DNA of 64,000 bases from Mesobacillus jeotgali. Its GTDB lineage: Bacteria > Bacillota > Bacilli > Bacillales > Cytobacillaceae. The translations under genes and the position numbers were made by a program. Shown in pieces: positions 11,202-22,515 of the stretch (positions are counted from its first letter, which is position 1; the number at the start of each line of letters is the position of its first letter). The notes beneath the pieces were generated by a model that worked only from the letters and a program-made list of their open reading frames with translations, searched no databases and was not told the origin of the DNA. The stretch spans positions 4,273,353 to 4,337,352 of the forward strand of contig NZ_CP025025.1 of assembly GCF_002874535.1 (NCBI RefSeq), written 5' to 3'.

Positions 11202-14200
11202 CTACATATTCCTGCGGAACTGGCCGCCTACTTCATATAGTGCCCTTGTGATTTGTCCAAGGCTTGCGTATTTAACCGTCTCCATCAATTCAGCGAAGAT
11301 GTTGCCGCCGCTGACTGCTGCCTCTTTCAGACGGTTGAGTGCTTCTTCGGATTGATCCTTGTTTTTACCTTTGAAGGCTTCAAGGTTTTGGATCTGGGTT
11401 TCTTTTTCTTCTTTAGTCGCACGTGCAAGCTCCATCTTGTCGATTTCTTCCTCGGATGGAGGATTTGGATTCAGGTATGTGTTCACACCGATGATCGGCA
11501 GCTCTCCTGAATGCTTCTTCATCTCGTAGTACATTGACTCATCCTGGATTTTTCCGCGCTGGTACTGTGTTTCCATTGCGCCAAGCACGCCGCCGCGATC
11601 ATTGATCCGTTCAAATTCCTGAAGGACTGCTTCTTCTACTAAATCAGTCAGCTCTTCGATGATGAACGCGCCCTGAAGCGGGTTCTCGTTCTTCGTCAAT
11701 CCGTGCTCCTTCGTGATGATCATCTGGATGGCCATCGCGCGGCGAACAGATTCTTCCGTCGGCGTTGTGATTGCTTCATCATAGGCATTTGTATGAAGCG
11801 AGTTGCAGTTATCATGCAATGCCATCAAAGCCTGAAGCGTCGTACGGATATCGTTGAAGTCGATTTCCTGTGCGTGAAGTGAACGTCCAGATGTCTGGAT
11901 ATGATACTTCAGCTTCTGGCTTCGTTCATTTGCTCCGTATTTGTTCTTCATGACTGTCGCCCAGATGCGGCGGGCAACTCGGCCAATTACGGAATACTCA
12001 GGATCAAGGCCGTTCGAGAAGAAGAAACTCAGGTTTGGTGCAAAATCATCGATCTTCATTCCTCTGCTCAAATAGTATTCTACATAGGTGAAGCCATTTG
12101 AAAGCGTGAACGCCAGCTGGGAAATCGGATTCGCGCCTGCTTCGGCAATATGATAGCCGGAAATCGAAACAGAATAGTAGTTCCTGACCTTCTCATCGAT
12201 AAAATATTGCTGGATGTCGCCCATCATTCTTAGTGCGAATTCAGTAGAGAAGATGCAAGTATTCTGCCCCTGGTCTTCTTTTAAAATATCTGCCTGAACC
12301 GTACCGCGGACGGTCTGAAGTGTCATTTCCTTCACTTGGGCAAACTCTTCATCATTCAGCTTGCGGTCAAGCTCTTGTTCCTTCTTTTCCACCTGCTGTT
12401 CAATCGCTGTGTTCATGAACATTGCCAGGATGATCGGTGCCGGTCCGTTTATTGTCATCGACACGGATGTTGATGGATGGCAAAGGTCAAATCCTGCATA
12501 AAGCTTTTTCATGTCATCAAGTGAACAAACGCTGACACCACTCTCGCCGACCTTACCGTAAATATCCGGACGGTAATCAGGATCTTCACCGTATAAAGTA
12601 ACAGAGTCAAAAGCGGTGCTCAAACGCTTCGCATTGTCGTCTTTGGACAGGTAATGGAAGCGGCGGTTCGTCCGTTCAGGTGTACCTTCACCAGCAAACT
12701 GGCGCTTTGGATCCTCCCCTTCGCGCTTGAACGGGAATACGCCCGCTGTATACGGGAAGCTTCCTGGTACATTCTCAAGATATACCCAGCGTAAAATCTC
12801 GCCGTAATCCTTGTACTTTGGAAGCGCCACTTTAGGAATACTCAAGCCTGAAAGACTTTTCGTCCTTAGCTCAGTGACAATTTCCTTATCGCGGATCTTC
12901 GTCACGAACTGGTCAGCACTGTACTTTTCCTTCAACGCTTCCCAGTTTTCAATAATATGTTTCGATTCTGGCGTCAGCTTCTTCTCTACTTCTTCCTTCA
13001 GCACCTGTAGAGAGGATAGCACTTCACTGTAACTCCCGCTTTCTTTTACGGCCTCGATCGTTCCTGCCAACTGGAACAATCTGCGGGCGAGGTCCGACTG
13101 CTCTGCAGCAAGTTTATGATAGCCGCGGACCGTTTCGGAAATCTCACGAAGGTAATAGCGGCGGTCGTTTGGAATGATGACATTCTGTTTCTCAACTACT
13201 GCGTTTGTAGAGAAAGATGTCGTCCAATCTGTCCCTGCTTTTTCATTGATTTTATTGACCAGGGCTGCAAAAAGGGCGTTCGTGCCCGGGTCATTGAACT
13301 GGCTGGCGATCGTGCCGTAGACAGGCATTTCGTCCAGTTCTTTGTCCCAGAACAGGTGGCTGCGCTGATACTGCTTCTGCACCTGGCGCTTAGCGTCCTC
13401 AGATCCTTTGCGCTCAAACTTATTGATGACGATCAAATCTGCATAATCAATCATGTCGATTTTTTCAAGCTGTGATGGTGCTCCGAATTCGCTTGTCATC
13501 ACGTACATTGAAACATCGCACACATCGGTGATTCCTGCATTGCCCTGTCCGATCCCGCTTGTTTCGACGATGACCAGATCAAAGCCTGCAGCTTTTACAA
13601 CATCGATCGCATCCTTAATTGCCAGCGATAATTCTGACCTGGATTGTCTTGTCGCAAGGCTTCGCATGTAAACCCGTGGAGAGAAGATCGCGTTCATCCG
13701 GATACGGTCGCCCAGGAGTGCACCGCCAGTTTTCTGTTTAGTAGGGTCGACTGATAAAATCGCTACCTTCTTTTCAGGTATCTCATTGATAAATCTTCTG
13801 ATCAATTCATCTGTCAATGAGCTTTTCCCAGCTCCGCCTGTACCAGTGATACCGACAACCGGAACGGATTTAGACATCGTCTTTACTTTTTCCATCAGTG
13901 TTTCAACAGCAGCTGCTGTTTCTTTTTCCGAACCGACATGCTGCTCGGCAAGCGTAATCAGCTTGGCAACCGCATTCGGGTCTCCAGCCTCAAGCTTTTC
14001 GATCTCCTCAACACCTTCTGGAGTTACCGTCGGGAAATCACATTCTTTGATCATCTGTTCGATCATGCCGTTAAGACCATATTTACGGCCGTCTTCCGGA
14101 GAAAAAATCCTCGCAATTCCGTATTCATGAAGTTCTTTTATTTCCCGAGGAATGATAACACCGCCGCCACCGCCGTAAATGCGGATATGGGAAGCGCCTT

Positions 14201-14468
14201 TTTCCTTTAAAAGATCATACATATACTTAAAATATTCAACGTGCCCGCCCTGATAGGATGAAATCGCTATTCCCTGTGCATCCTCCTGGATCGCGGCATT
14301 GACGACCTCCTCAACGGAACGGTTATGGCCAAGATGGATGACCTCGCCACCCATTGACTGGATGATCCTTCGCATGATGTTAATTGAGGCATCGTGGCCG
14401 TCAAATAAGCTTGAAGCTGTCACAAAGCGAATATGGTTTTTTGGCTTATACGTTTCCTGCATACTCAT
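11202..14468 (-). CDS. icmF: Fused isobutyryl-CoA mutase IcmF
   Basis: 1088-aa fusion that interconverts isobutyryl-CoA and n-butyryl-CoA (or related acyl-CoAs) with adenosylcobalamin. Order: B12-binding domain with DGHDAS (about 20-25), a MeaB-type GTPase chaperone with P-loop [12 protein letters not shown] (about 205) and NKFERKG, then the large mutase barrel ([31 protein letters not shown]). The length fits IcmF rather than a two-subunit methylmalonyl-CoA mutase. Start ATG at 14468 follows AGGGGG and overlaps the TetR stop by 4 nt (ATGA), indicating translational coupling. The open frame continues 42 codons further upstream without family similarity. Confidence 0.93.
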   Translation of the reverse strand: MSMQETYKPKNHIRFVTASSLFDGHDASINIMRRIIQSMGGEVIHLGHNRSVEEVVNAAIQEDAQGIAISSYQGGHVEYFKYMYDLLKEKGASHIRIYGGGGGVIIPREIKELHEYGIARIFSPEDGRKYGLNGMIEQMIKECDFPTVTPEGVEEIEKLEAGDPNAVAKLITLAEQHVGSEKETAAAVETLMEKVKTMSKSVPVVGITGTGGAGKSSLTDELIRRFINEIPEKKVAILSVDPTKQKTGGALLGDRIRMNAIFSPRVYMRSLATRQSRSELSLAIKDAIDVVKAAGFDLVIVETSGIGQGNAGITDVCDVSMYVMTSEFGAPSQLEKIDMIDYADLIVINKFERKGSEDAKRQVQKQYQRSHLFWDKELDEMPVYGTIASQFNDPGTNALFAALVNKINEKAGTDWTTSFSTNAVVEKQNVIIPNDRRYYLREISETVRGYHKLAAEQSDLARRLFQLAGTIEAVKESGSYSEVLSSLQVLKEEVEKKLTPESKHIIENWEALKEKYSADQFVTKIRDKEIVTELRTKSLSGLSIPKVALPKYKDYGEILRWVYLENVPGSFPYTAGVFPFKREGEDPKRQFAGEGTPERTNRRFHYLSKDDNAKRLSTAFDSVTLYGEDPDYRPDIYGKVGESGVSVCSLDDMKKLYAGFDLCHPSTSVSMTINGPAPIILAMFMNTAIEQQVEKKEQELDRKLNDEEFAQVKEMTLQTVRGTVQADILKEDQGQNTCIFSTEFALRMMGDIQQYFIDEKVRNYYSVSISGYHIAEAGANPISQLAFTLSNGFTYVEYYLSRGMKIDDFAPNLSFFFSNGLDPEYSVIGRVARRIWATVMKNKYGANERSQKLKYHIQTSGRSLHAQEIDFNDIRTTLQALMALHDNCNSLHTNAYDEAITTPTEESVRRAMAIQMIITKEHGLTKNENPLQGAFIIEELTDLVEEAVLQEFERINDRGGVLGAMETQYQRGKIQDESMYYEMKKHSGELPIIGVNTYLNPNPPSEEEIDKMELARATKEEKETQIQNLEAFKGKNKDQSEEALNRLKEAAVSGGNIFAELMETVKYASLGQITRALYEVGGQFRRNM

Positions 14469-15118
14469 TTTGTTCCCCCTGTTCCTAATTTCATTTCCGA
14501 CCCCTTGATCCCCTTGAAAAGCAGTTCTGTCTGAAGCTCTGTATACTCTTCTAGAGTGTACAGCTTTTGCAGCGCCCAGCGGCGGAATCCCCACATCTGC
14601 CCCTGGACGAAAATATCATGGGCAATGATTTTGACATGTTTTTCATCCAGATCAAGCTCGCCATTTTCGACGCAGCGCTGGATGACATCCTCAAACATCC
14701 CGACCATTTCAATCTCTTTTTTCAGCACGTAAGGAAGCGCATCCTTTGTCAGCGACTTTACCTCCTGATACATGACGAGCACTTCGTCCTGCAGGTCGTC
14801 CATGACCTTGAAGTAATTCGCGATCCCTACCTTCAGGCTCTCGAGCGTCCCCTGATTGGTGTCGAGATTTTCTTGAAGGCGGTCGCGAACCTCGTCATAG
14901 ATGCTATCACAGACAAGATATAGCACGTCTTCCTTCGTGCGGATATATTCATAAAGGGTGCCGATGCTAAAGCCTGAAGCCCGGGCAATCTCTCTGGTCG
15001 TCGTGCGGTGGAAGCCCTTCTGCTTGAAAAGGGTAACGGCCCCTTTGATCATCTGGTCGCGCCTTTTTTTCACAAGTCGCTCATCTTTTACCGACGCCTG
15101 CACTTCTCGCTTTTTCAT
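14465..15118 (-). CDS. TetR/AcrR-family regulator of fatty acid metabolism
   Basis: 217 aa. The N-terminal helix-turn-helix is typical of TetR proteins ([25 protein letters not shown], about residues 35-60; quoted in part only for HTH position), followed by an alpha-helical ligand domain likely to bind an acyl-CoA. Start: a TTG lies one codon upstream, but the ATG at 15118 is the better start. It sits inside the operon between acdA (18-nt gap) and icmF (4-nt overlap), so it probably controls this acyl-CoA module, as FadR does in B. subtilis (inference). Confidence 0.85.
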   Translation of the reverse strand: MKKREVQASVKDERLVKKRRDQMIKGAVTLFKQKGFHRTTTREIARASGFSIGTLYEYIRTKEDVLYLVCDSIYDEVRDRLQENLDTNQGTLESLKVGIANYFKVMDDLQDEVLVMYQEVKSLTKDALPYVLKKEIEMVGMFEDVIQRCVENGELDLDEKHVKIIAHDIFVQGQMWGFRRWALQKLYTLEEYTELQTELLFKGIKGSEMKLGTGGTK

Positions 15119-15136
15119 CAACTTCTACCCGCCTTG

Positions 15137-16276
15137 TTATTTCGTCAGCATCCTGGAGATTACAAGGCGCTGGATTTCCTGTGTACCTTCATAGATTTGC
15201 GTGATTTTCGCGTCGCGCATGAAGCGTTCAACGGGATAATCCTTCGTGTATCCGTAGCCGCCGAATACCTGTACCGCTTCAGTCGTTACCTTCATCGCTG
15301 TGTCGCCGGCAAACAATTTGGACATCGCAGACTCCTTGCCGTATGGAAGACCTTCAGACTCAAGCCATGCCGCCTGGTAGGTTAATAGTCTTGAAGCTTC
15401 AACAGATGTAGCCATATCAGCAAGCTTGAAGCCGATACCCTGGTTTGCAGCGATTGGCTTGCCGAATTGCTGGCGCTCTTTTGCATAATCTACTGCAGCA
15501 TCAAGTGCACCCTGTGCGATTCCGACAGCCTGTGCCGCGATTCCATTACGGCCGCCATCAAGCGTCATCATTGCAATTTTGAAGCCTTCGCCAACTTCAC
15601 CAAGGATGTTTTCCTTTGGCACGCGGCAATCTTCAAAGATGATTTCTGTAGTAGGAGATGAACGGATGCCGAGTTTTTTCTCCTTCTTGCCGACAGAGAA
15701 TCCAGGGAAGTCGCTTTCGACGATGAACGCAGTTGTTCCTTTATGCTTGCTAGATGGATCAGTCAATGCGAATACAACATAAATATCCGCTACACCGCCA
15801 TTTGTGATGAAAATTTTCGAACCGTTCAATACATAGTGGTCGCCATCTTCTTTTGCCGTCGTTCTCATCGCGCCAGCATCTGAACCGCTTCCTGGCTCAG
15901 TCAGGCCGTATGCACCGATGCTTTTTCCTTCAGCCATTGGGCGTAAGTACTTTTGCTTCTGCTCCTCGTTTCCGAACTTGTAGATCGGCCAGCCAGCAAG
16001 TGATGTATGTGCTGACAGCATTACGCCTGTGGAAGCACAAACGCGGGACAGCTCCTCCACCGCGATGCAGTATGCAAGATAGTCAGAGCCAATTCCGCCG
16101 TACTCTTCAGGCCATGGAATACCAGTCAGGCCAAGCTCAGCCATTTTGTCAAAAATCTCGCGGTCAAAACGCTCCTCTTCGTCACGCTCAGCAGCTGTCG
16201 GAGCCACTTCATTCCTGGCAAAGTCGCGGACCATTTTTCGGATCATTTCATGTTCTTCGGATAATCGGAAATTCAT
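15137..16276 (-). CDS. acdA: Acyl-CoA dehydrogenase (AcdA-like)
   Basis: 379-aa FAD-dependent dehydrogenase introducing the alpha-beta double bond into acyl-CoA. Signatures: [15 protein letters not shown] (about 125-139), [39 protein letters not shown] and the catalytic Glu in [10 protein letters not shown]. Electrons are expected to pass through ETF to FadF, encoded upstream. Similar in length and sequence to Bacillus AcdA; chain-length preference (short or branched) cannot be read from sequence here. Confidence 0.92.
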   Translation of the reverse strand: MNFRLSEEHEMIRKMVRDFARNEVAPTAAERDEEERFDREIFDKMAELGLTGIPWPEEYGGIGSDYLAYCIAVEELSRVCASTGVMLSAHTSLAGWPIYKFGNEEQKQKYLRPMAEGKSIGAYGLTEPGSGSDAGAMRTTAKEDGDHYVLNGSKIFITNGGVADIYVVFALTDPSSKHKGTTAFIVESDFPGFSVGKKEKKLGIRSSPTTEIIFEDCRVPKENILGEVGEGFKIAMMTLDGGRNGIAAQAVGIAQGALDAAVDYAKERQQFGKPIAANQGIGFKLADMATSVEASRLLTYQAAWLESEGLPYGKESAMSKLFAGDTAMKVTTEAVQVFGGYGYTKDYPVERFMRDAKITQIYEGTQEIQRLVISRMLTK

Positions 16277-16361
16277 TTTTGTTTCCTCCGTTACTGTTTA
16301 TTTGAATTGAGTTATCTGCATTTGCAGGCACCAATTGATCCCCATCTCATGGTTCAACTGG

Positions 16362-16735
16362 TCACATATCTTGTTTACTGACAGCTTTTCTGCTTCCACT
16401 GCCTACCCTGTCACGATTCCCGGCTTTTCTTGACAGCTTTCAGCCTTCCACTGCCTAACCTGTCATGATTCCAGGCTTTTCTTGACAGCTTTCCAGCTTC
16501 CACTGCCTAACCTGTCACGATTTCGCGCTTTTCTTGACAGCTTTTCTACTTCCACAGCCAAACCTGTCACGATTCCGGGCTTTTCTTGTCAGCTTTCCGC
16601 CTTCCACTGCCAAACCTGTCACGATTCCCAGCTTTTCTTGACAGCTTTCCGCCTTCCACTGCCTAACCTGTCACGATTCCCAACTTTTCTTGACAGCTTT
16701 CCAGCTTCCACACCTCTACCGGTCATAATAAAGGG
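16362..16735. repeat. 52-bp tandem array A (about 7 units)
   Basis: The motif GTCACGATT (or TCATGATT/TCATAATA variants) recurs with anchors at 16411, 16463, 16515, 16567, 16619, 16671 and 16723: exactly 52 bp each time, with a degenerate unit before the first. Each unit contains CTGTCA and TGACAG about 17 nt apart, an inverted repeat. The array fills the 460-nt gap between mmgC and acdA, genes of the same operon. 52 is not a multiple of 3, so a repeat protein is not encoded. Confidence 0.9.
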
Positions 16736-16736
16736 C

Positions 16737-17867
16737 TTACAGTTGCTTGCTAATAACAATCTTCTGTATCTCACTCGTGCCTTCGTAAATCTCGGTTACT
16801 TTAGCATCGCGGAAGTAGCGTTCGACTGGATATTCTTTTGTATAGCCGTAGCCGCCGAATACCTGGATTGCTTCTGTGGTGACTTCTACTGCTGTTCGTG
16901 ATGTGAAAAGCTTTGCCATGGAGGCTTCGATTCCGCATTTTTGGCCCTCTGAGCGTAACTGAGCAGCACGATAGATTAATAGCTTCGCAGCTTCGACGGA
17001 TGTTGCCATGTCTGCCAGCTTGAATCCGACGCCTTGCTGGGCAGCAATTGGTTTGCCGAACTGGACTCTTTCTTTTGCGTAATCAGTCGCCGCTTCCAAG
17101 GCTGCTTCTGCAATACCAAGAGCCTGAGCGGCAATGCCGATGCGTCCAGAGTCAAGGTTGCTCATCGCGATTTTGAACCCTTCACCTTCCTGGCCGAGCA
17201 GGTTTTCTTCTGGCACCTTCATGTCTTCAAATGTCAGCTGGACCGTGCGTGAGCCGTAAAGTCCCATTTTGTGCTCATCTTTGCCAACGATGAAGCCCGG
17301 TGTGTCTTTCTCGACGATAAAAGCGGAAACGCCTTTCGTGCCAGCTTCCGGATTAGTAGAAGCGAAAACGATATACACATCTGCTTCGCCGCCATTCGTG
17401 ATGAACACCTTCGAGCCGTTCAACACATAGTGGTCATCTTTCTTGACCGCCCTTGTTTTCAGACTGGCAGCATCAGAGCCGGCACTTGGTTCCGTCAGAC
17501 AGAATGCACCAAGATATTCGCCTGCAGCAAGCTTAGGTACATATTTTTTCTTTTGCTCTTCCGTACCAAAATACAATATCGGGTTCGTACCGACTGAAGT
17601 ATGGACAGAAAGGATAACACCAACTGTTGCGCTGACCTTTGAGATTTCATGGATCGCGATGATGTAAGAGATGAAATCCATCTCCGACCCGCCATATTCT
17701 TCGGGAACCGGGATTCCCATCAGGCCTAGCTCGCCCATCTTCCTTAAAATCTCCCTCGGGAACTCGCCCTCTTCCATTTTTTCAACAAATGGAGCGATTT
17801 CAGTTTGCGCGAAATCTCGCACCATTTTACGCATCATTTCCTGCTCTTCTGTAAATCTCAGATTCAT
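16737..17867 (-). CDS. mmgC: Acyl-CoA dehydrogenase (MmgC-like)
   Basis: 376-aa second acyl-CoA dehydrogenase, clearly paralogous to the neighbour at 15137: [15 protein letters not shown] (about 123), [39 protein letters not shown] and the catalytic Glu in [10 protein letters not shown]. Likely the butyryl-type enzyme of the module, by analogy with mmgC in the B. subtilis mother-cell operon. It stops 2 nt from the repeat array that separates it from acdA. Confidence 0.92.
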   Translation of the reverse strand: MNLRFTEEQEMMRKMVRDFAQTEIAPFVEKMEEGEFPREILRKMGELGLMGIPVPEEYGGSEMDFISYIIAIHEISKVSATVGVILSVHTSVGTNPILYFGTEEQKKKYVPKLAAGEYLGAFCLTEPSAGSDAASLKTRAVKKDDHYVLNGSKVFITNGGEADVYIVFASTNPEAGTKGVSAFIVEKDTPGFIVGKDEHKMGLYGSRTVQLTFEDMKVPEENLLGQEGEGFKIAMSNLDSGRIGIAAQALGIAEAALEAATDYAKERVQFGKPIAAQQGVGFKLADMATSVEAAKLLIYRAAQLRSEGQKCGIEASMAKLFTSRTAVEVTTEAIQVFGGYGYTKEYPVERYFRDAKVTEIYEGTSEIQKIVISKQL

Positions 17868-17926
17868 TTATAGCCCTCCCCACGTCCAGACAAATATTTA
17901 TGTACGGACGGATTCACGAAAAATAA

Positions 17927-18778
17927 TTACTCGTAAGTATAGAAACCACGGCCTGATTTTTTGCCTAACCAGCCTGCTTTTACATATTTTCTTAACAACG
18001 GGCAAGGGCGGTACTTGTCATCGCCAAAGCCTTCGTGGAGTGTTTCCATGATATAGAGGCAAGTATCCAGGCCGATAAAGTCAGCAAGTGTCAGCGGTCC
18101 CATTGGATGATTCATACCGAGCTTCATGACTTCGTCGATCGCTTCCTTCGTCGCTACTCCCTCGTACAATGTGTAAATTGCTTCATTGATCATCGGCATC
18201 AAAATGCGGTTTGAAACGAAGCCTGGGAAGTCATTCACTTCAACAGGAACTTTTTCCAATGTTTTGGTGATGTCTTCGATTGTTTGATAGACTTCATCTG
18301 CAGTCGCCAGACCACGGATGATTTCAACTAGCTTCATTACAGGTACCGGATTCATGAAGTGCATGCCGATGACTCTTTCCGGACGCTTTGTTGCTGCAGC
18401 GATTTCGGTGATTGGCAATGATGATGTATTGGAAGCAAGGATTGCGTGTTCAGGCGCAATTTTATCAAGCTGAGCAAATATTTTAGCCTTGATATCCATA
18501 TTCTCGACTGCCGCTTCGATAACAAGATCAGTCTTTCCCGCATCCTGAAGGTCATTTGAAGCCGTGATCCTGCCAACAATTTCGTCCAGCTGCTCAGCTG
18601 ACATCCGGCCTTTGTCCACTTGACGGTTAAGATTTTTCTTGATTCCAGCAAGACCGCGTTCCACAAATTCTGGTTTCAAATCATTTAAAAATACGTCGTA
18701 TCCAGCCTGCGCACACACCTGGGCAATACCGGAACCCATTTGTCCTGCGCCAATTACCATGATTTTTTTCACACTCAT
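17927..18778 (-). CDS. mmgB: 3-hydroxybutyryl-CoA dehydrogenase
   Basis: 283-aa NAD(P)-dependent dehydrogenase oxidising or reducing 3-hydroxyacyl-CoA. N-terminal Rossmann fold VIGAGQMGSGIAQ (residues 8-20), catalytic His in GMHFMNPVPVMKLVE, and a C-terminal dimerisation domain with NHPMGPLTLADFIGLD. Equivalent to mmgB/hbd. 59 nt from mmgC and 70 nt from the thiolase on the same strand. Confidence 0.94.
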   Translation of the reverse strand: MSVKKIMVIGAGQMGSGIAQVCAQAGYDVFLNDLKPEFVERGLAGIKKNLNRQVDKGRMSAEQLDEIVGRITASNDLQDAGKTDLVIEAAVENMDIKAKIFAQLDKIAPEHAILASNTSSLPITEIAAATKRPERVIGMHFMNPVPVMKLVEIIRGLATADEVYQTIEDITKTLEKVPVEVNDFPGFVSNRILMPMINEAIYTLYEGVATKEAIDEVMKLGMNHPMGPLTLADFIGLDTCLYIMETLHEGFGDDKYRPCPLLRKYVKAGWLGKKSGRGFYTYE

Positions 18779-18848
18779 TCGTTTTCCTCCTCTAGAATCA
18801 TTACAACGGAGAGCAAGTTAACTGCCCTCCCGTCTATTGTCAAAATCC

Positions 18849-20036
18849 TTATTGCTTCGGAACCTCAATCATCACTGCGTCTCCCTGTCCTCCGCCCGAG
18901 CAGATGGCCGCAATGCCGACCCCGCCGCCGCGGCGCTTCAGTTCATGCATCAAAGTGAGGATGATGCGTGCCCCGCTTGCTCCGATAGGGTGGCCAAGGG
19001 CAACCGCACCGCCGTTCACATTGACCTTTTCCGGATCAAGGTTCGCAATGCGTCCACTCGTCAATGCGACTGCAGCAAAAGCTTCGTTGATTTCAAATAG
19101 ATCAATTTCATCCAGCGACTTGCCGGTCTTTTTCAATAACTCATTGATGACGATTCCAGGTGTCTTCGGAAAGTCCTTTGCTTCTGTTGCGATCGCTGCA
19201 TGCCCAAGGATGACTGCCTGCGGTGTCCTGCCTTCACGCTGTGCGCGCTCTTCGCTCATCAGCACGAGGGCTGCCGCGCCGTCATTGATTCCCGGTGCGT
19301 TACCGGCAGTAATGGTGCCATCCGAGTTGAAAACTGGGCCTAACTTCGCTAGCTTTTCAACTGATGTATCCTTCCTTGGTGCTTCATCATGCTGGACCAA
19401 AATTGGGTCGCCCTTCCGCTGCGGCACTTCAACCGGAACGATTTCCTCAGCAAGCTTTCCTGATTCAATCGCTTCAATCGCCTTCTGGTGGCTGCGATAT
19501 GACCATTCGTCCTGTTCCTGGCGGCTGATTTCATATTCCTTCGCTACGTCATTTCCGTAAGTGCCCATATGGACTCCCTTGAAGCTGCAAGTTAATCCAT
19601 CGTGAATCATCAAGTCCTTTACCTGGCCGTCGCCCATTCTGAACCCCCAGCGTGCTTTCGGAAGAATATATGGTGCGTTGCTCATTGACTCCATTCCGCC
19701 GGCAACAATGACTTCCTCATCTCCCGCGCGGATGATCTGGTCTCCTAACGTCAAGCTGCGCATACCTGAAGCACAAACCTTATTGATTGTTTCCGTTTTT
19801 ACTTCCCACGGGATTCCAGCTTCTCTTGCAGCCTGGCGTGAAGGGAGCTGTCCCTGGCCTCCCTGCAATACTGTGCCAAGAATGACCTCGCCGATTTCTT
19901 CCGGCTTTACTTCCGCACGTGCCATCGCTTCCTTTACCGCGATTCCGCCAAGCTGGCTCGCCGTGAATCCGCTCAAAGCTCCGCCAAGCTTGCCAAATGG
20001 TGTTCTAGCTCCTGCTAAAATGACTGTCTTTCCCAT
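18849..20036 (-). CDS. mmgA: Acetyl-CoA C-acetyltransferase (thiolase)
   Basis: 395-aa thiolase, first gene of the module. Active-site residues visible: nucleophilic Cys in NKVCASGM (about residue 88), His in [10 protein letters not shown] and second Cys in [10 protein letters not shown]. Two ATGs two codons apart are possible; the inner one (20036) has better spacing to AAGGGAGAG and gives [15 protein letters not shown] catabolite-response element lies in the upstream gap. Confidence 0.94.
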   Translation of the reverse strand: MGKTVILAGARTPFGKLGGALSGFTASQLGGIAVKEAMARAEVKPEEIGEVILGTVLQGGQGQLPSRQAAREAGIPWEVKTETINKVCASGMRSLTLGDQIIRAGDEEVIVAGGMESMSNAPYILPKARWGFRMGDGQVKDLMIHDGLTCSFKGVHMGTYGNDVAKEYEISRQEQDEWSYRSHQKAIEAIESGKLAEEIVPVEVPQRKGDPILVQHDEAPRKDTSVEKLAKLGPVFNSDGTITAGNAPGINDGAAALVLMSEERAQREGRTPQAVILGHAAIATEAKDFPKTPGIVINELLKKTGKSLDEIDLFEINEAFAAVALTSGRIANLDPEKVNVNGGAVALGHPIGASGARIILTLMHELKRRGGGVGIAAICSGGGQGDAVMIEVPKQ

Positions 20037-20107
20037 TGCCATCTCTCCCTTTCAATCTATTAATTTTGGAAAATGAAAAATACATCTCAATCCAGTCTTT
20101 TTTGATT

Positions 20108-20130
20108 GACTGAACGCTCGCTCGAAACTG
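20108..20130. promoter_or_regulatory. Candidate TetR-type operator ahead of mmgA
   Basis: GACTGAACGCTCGCTCGAAAC contains two CGCTCG-like elements and partly resembles acyl-CoA-responsive TetR operators (GAACG half-site). Symmetry is poor, so this is only a suggestion for the regulator at 14465. Confidence 0.25.
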
Positions 20131-20186
20131 GTCCAAAAAAATTTGCGTATTCTTGTGTATATGAGGGGTTTCTTGCTGAAGATTAA

Positions 20187-20200
20187 TGTAAGCGCTTTAT
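20187..20200. promoter_or_regulatory. Candidate CcpA site (cre) ahead of mmgA
   Basis: TGTAAGCGCTTTAT matches 13 of 14 positions of the cre consensus TGWAARCGYTWNCW. It lies about 150 nt upstream of the thiolase start. The B. subtilis mmg operon is CcpA-repressed, so the placement is sensible. Confidence 0.6.
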
Positions 20201-20321
20201 CAATATATTCATTTTATCTCAAAAATAGTAGAAATTGAAACACTTTGCTAAAAATTCTGTCATATGTCGAATTTTAACTGTGAGTCAACTTCTACTATTC
20301 AAGTTTTAGTATTAATTTGTA

Positions 20322-22442
20322 TTAAGAAACAAGCGGTTTGATTTCACCGAATACGGATTTTTCGAGTAGTTCAGCAACGTCTAGTGTATCGACGTTTTCT
20401 TCTACTTCCTTCGCTTTAGTTCCATCAGAGAGCATTGTCAGACAGTAAGGGCATCCGGAACTGATGACGGATGGGTTCACAGCAAGTGCCTGTTCTGTAC
20501 GGGATACATTGATCCTGTGTCCTGTTTCTTCTTCCATCCACATCAAGCCGCCACCTGCGCCACAGCACATTGCTGTATCACGGTTACGTTCCATTTCCTT
20601 CAGATCCACACCAGGAATCGCCTTGAGGATATCACGCGGAGCGTCATACACCTCGTTGTAGCGGCCAAGGTAGCAGGAATCATGGAAAGTGATCGTTTCA
20701 TTCACTGCATGCTTCGGAGTGAGTCTTCCTTCCTTGACTAATTGAGCGAGAAGTTCAGTGTGGTGGTAAACCTCGCCCTCAAAGCCGAAATCAGGATATT
20801 CGTTCTTAAAGATATTGTATGCGTGAGGGTCGATCGTCACGATCTTCTTCACTTCATTTTTCTCGAATTCTTCGATATTCTTTGTCGCAAGCTCCTGGAA
20901 TAGGAACTCGTTACCAAGGCGGCGTGGTGTATCGCCTGAGTTCTTTTCCTTGTTTCCAAGGATTGCGAACTTAACGCCTGCTTCGTTCAATAGCTTAGCG
21001 AACGAAAGGGCAATCTTCTGGCTGCGGTTGTCAAATGAACCCATCGCGCCAACCCAGAATAAGTATTCGAATTCTTCGTCAGCCTTTTTCATTTCTTTTA
21101 CCGTAGGAATGACAACGTCGTCACGAAGCTCGCGCCAGTTTTCTTTTTCCTTACGGTTCAAGCCCCAAGGGTTGCCCTGACGCTCAATATTTGTCATCGC
21201 GCGCTGTGCGTCAGCGTCCATCTTACCTTCAGTCAAAACTAAATAACGACGGAGGTCGATGATTTTGTCAACGTGTTCGTTCATAACCGGACACTGGTCT
21301 TCACAGTTACGGCAAGTTGTACAAGCCCAGATTTCTTCTTCTGTGATGACATCGCCGATCATGCTTGGACTATAAGCAAGGCTTGCAGCAGCTTCATTCG
21401 CGCCCTGTCCTGCAGCAGCTAATGCGATCTGATTGCCCTTTGTATTGGAAAAAGCAAATGTCGGAACCCATGGCTGCTTGGATGTAACTGCTGCGCCGTG
21501 AAGCGTCAAATGGTCACGCAGCTTGACGATCAAGTCCATTGGCGACAGCATTTTTCCAGTGCCTGTTGCCGGACACATATTCGTACAGCGTCCACATTCT
21601 ACACATGCGTAAAAGTCGATCATCTGTTCATAGTTGAAGTCGGTGATTTTACCTGCACCGAATGTTTCCTGTGTTTCATCTTCAAAATCAATTTTTGTAA
21701 TCTTCCCTGGTGAATCAACCCTAGTTAAATAAACATTGGCTGGTCCTGCGATCAAGTGAGCATGCTTGGATTGCGGTACATATACCAGGAACGCAAGCAG
21801 GAACAAGAGGTGAATCCACCATGCGATATAGAAAATCGTGATGGCAGCTACCTCAGGAATTCCGCTGAATGCTGCCGCAATAAGAGATGCAACCGGTTCA
21901 GTCCATGTTCCTTCATGGCCGTGCCAGATCATGCTCATTCCGTTTCCGAGCAATACAGAAAGCATCAATCCACCGATGAAAAGAAGAACAAGCCCATTTT
22001 TAAAGCCGCGCTTCAGACGGACAAGCTTTTCAACATAACGGCGGTAAAAAGCCCATACTACCGCTACTAGAATTGTAAGTGTAACGAGTTCCTGAAAAAA
22101 CGTGAAACCTGGATATAATGGGCCTAGCGGCAAATGAGAGCCTGGCTTGATTCCTTTCCAGATAAAATCAATTGCCCCGAACTGGACAAGAAGAAATCCA
22201 TAGAAAAACATAACGTGGATCGCACCGCTTTTCTTGTCCTTCAATAGCCTTTTCTGGCCAAATACATGGACAAGGATTCTTCTCCAGCGATCCTTGATAT
22301 CATCATCAAACTCTGATTTCTTGCCGAGCTTGATGTACTCGATTCTCGTCTTGACCACGTATACAAACAAGCTGACAGCGTAAGCGGTTACAAGTAAGAA
22401 CGCGATAAGATTAATCCATAGCAGACCGTTCATAAAAATCAT
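20322..22442 (-). CDS. fadF: FadF: ETF:(methyl)menaquinone oxidoreductase-like iron-sulfur membrane protein
   Basis: 706 aa. Five or six N-terminal membrane helices with a NarI-like cytochrome b fold (about 5-245), then a ferredoxin-type domain with CVECGRCTNMCP and CTTCRNCEDQCP (two 4Fe-4S sites), then two CCG-type cysteine-rich domains (HDSCYLGRYNE and CCGAGGGLMWM, with CPYC). This is the YwjF/FadF family, thought to pass electrons from acyl-CoA dehydrogenases through ETF to the quinone pool. Position next to the beta-oxidation genes supports that. Start uncertain: ATG at 22442 is close to AAAGGGG, the next ATG at 22433 is somewhat far. Confidence 0.9.
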   Translation of the reverse strand: MIFMNGLLWINLIAFLLVTAYAVSLFVYVVKTRIEYIKLGKKSEFDDDIKDRWRRILVHVFGQKRLLKDKKSGAIHVMFFYGFLLVQFGAIDFIWKGIKPGSHLPLGPLYPGFTFFQELVTLTILVAVVWAFYRRYVEKLVRLKRGFKNGLVLLFIGGLMLSVLLGNGMSMIWHGHEGTWTEPVASLIAAAFSGIPEVAAITIFYIAWWIHLLFLLAFLVYVPQSKHAHLIAGPANVYLTRVDSPGKITKIDFEDETQETFGAGKITDFNYEQMIDFYACVECGRCTNMCPATGTGKMLSPMDLIVKLRDHLTLHGAAVTSKQPWVPTFAFSNTKGNQIALAAAGQGANEAAASLAYSPSMIGDVITEEEIWACTTCRNCEDQCPVMNEHVDKIIDLRRYLVLTEGKMDADAQRAMTNIERQGNPWGLNRKEKENWRELRDDVVIPTVKEMKKADEEFEYLFWVGAMGSFDNRSQKIALSFAKLLNEAGVKFAILGNKEKNSGDTPRRLGNEFLFQELATKNIEEFEKNEVKKIVTIDPHAYNIFKNEYPDFGFEGEVYHHTELLAQLVKEGRLTPKHAVNETITFHDSCYLGRYNEVYDAPRDILKAIPGVDLKEMERNRDTAMCCGAGGGLMWMEEETGHRINVSRTEQALAVNPSVISSGCPYCLTMLSDGTKAKEVEENVDTLDVAELLEKSVFGEIKPLVS

Positions 22443-22515
22443 TTACCCCTTTCGATGCTGATTTTTGGATGAAAATTTTTAACCAAACAAATTTTCTGAA
22501 TATACCTTTAACTAC

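Noticed and set aside
16482-16901. A 139-codon open frame across array A
   Set aside because: It is a by-product of a stop-free repeat; 52 bp is not a multiple of three, so successive units are read in different frames, and it runs antisense into mmgC.
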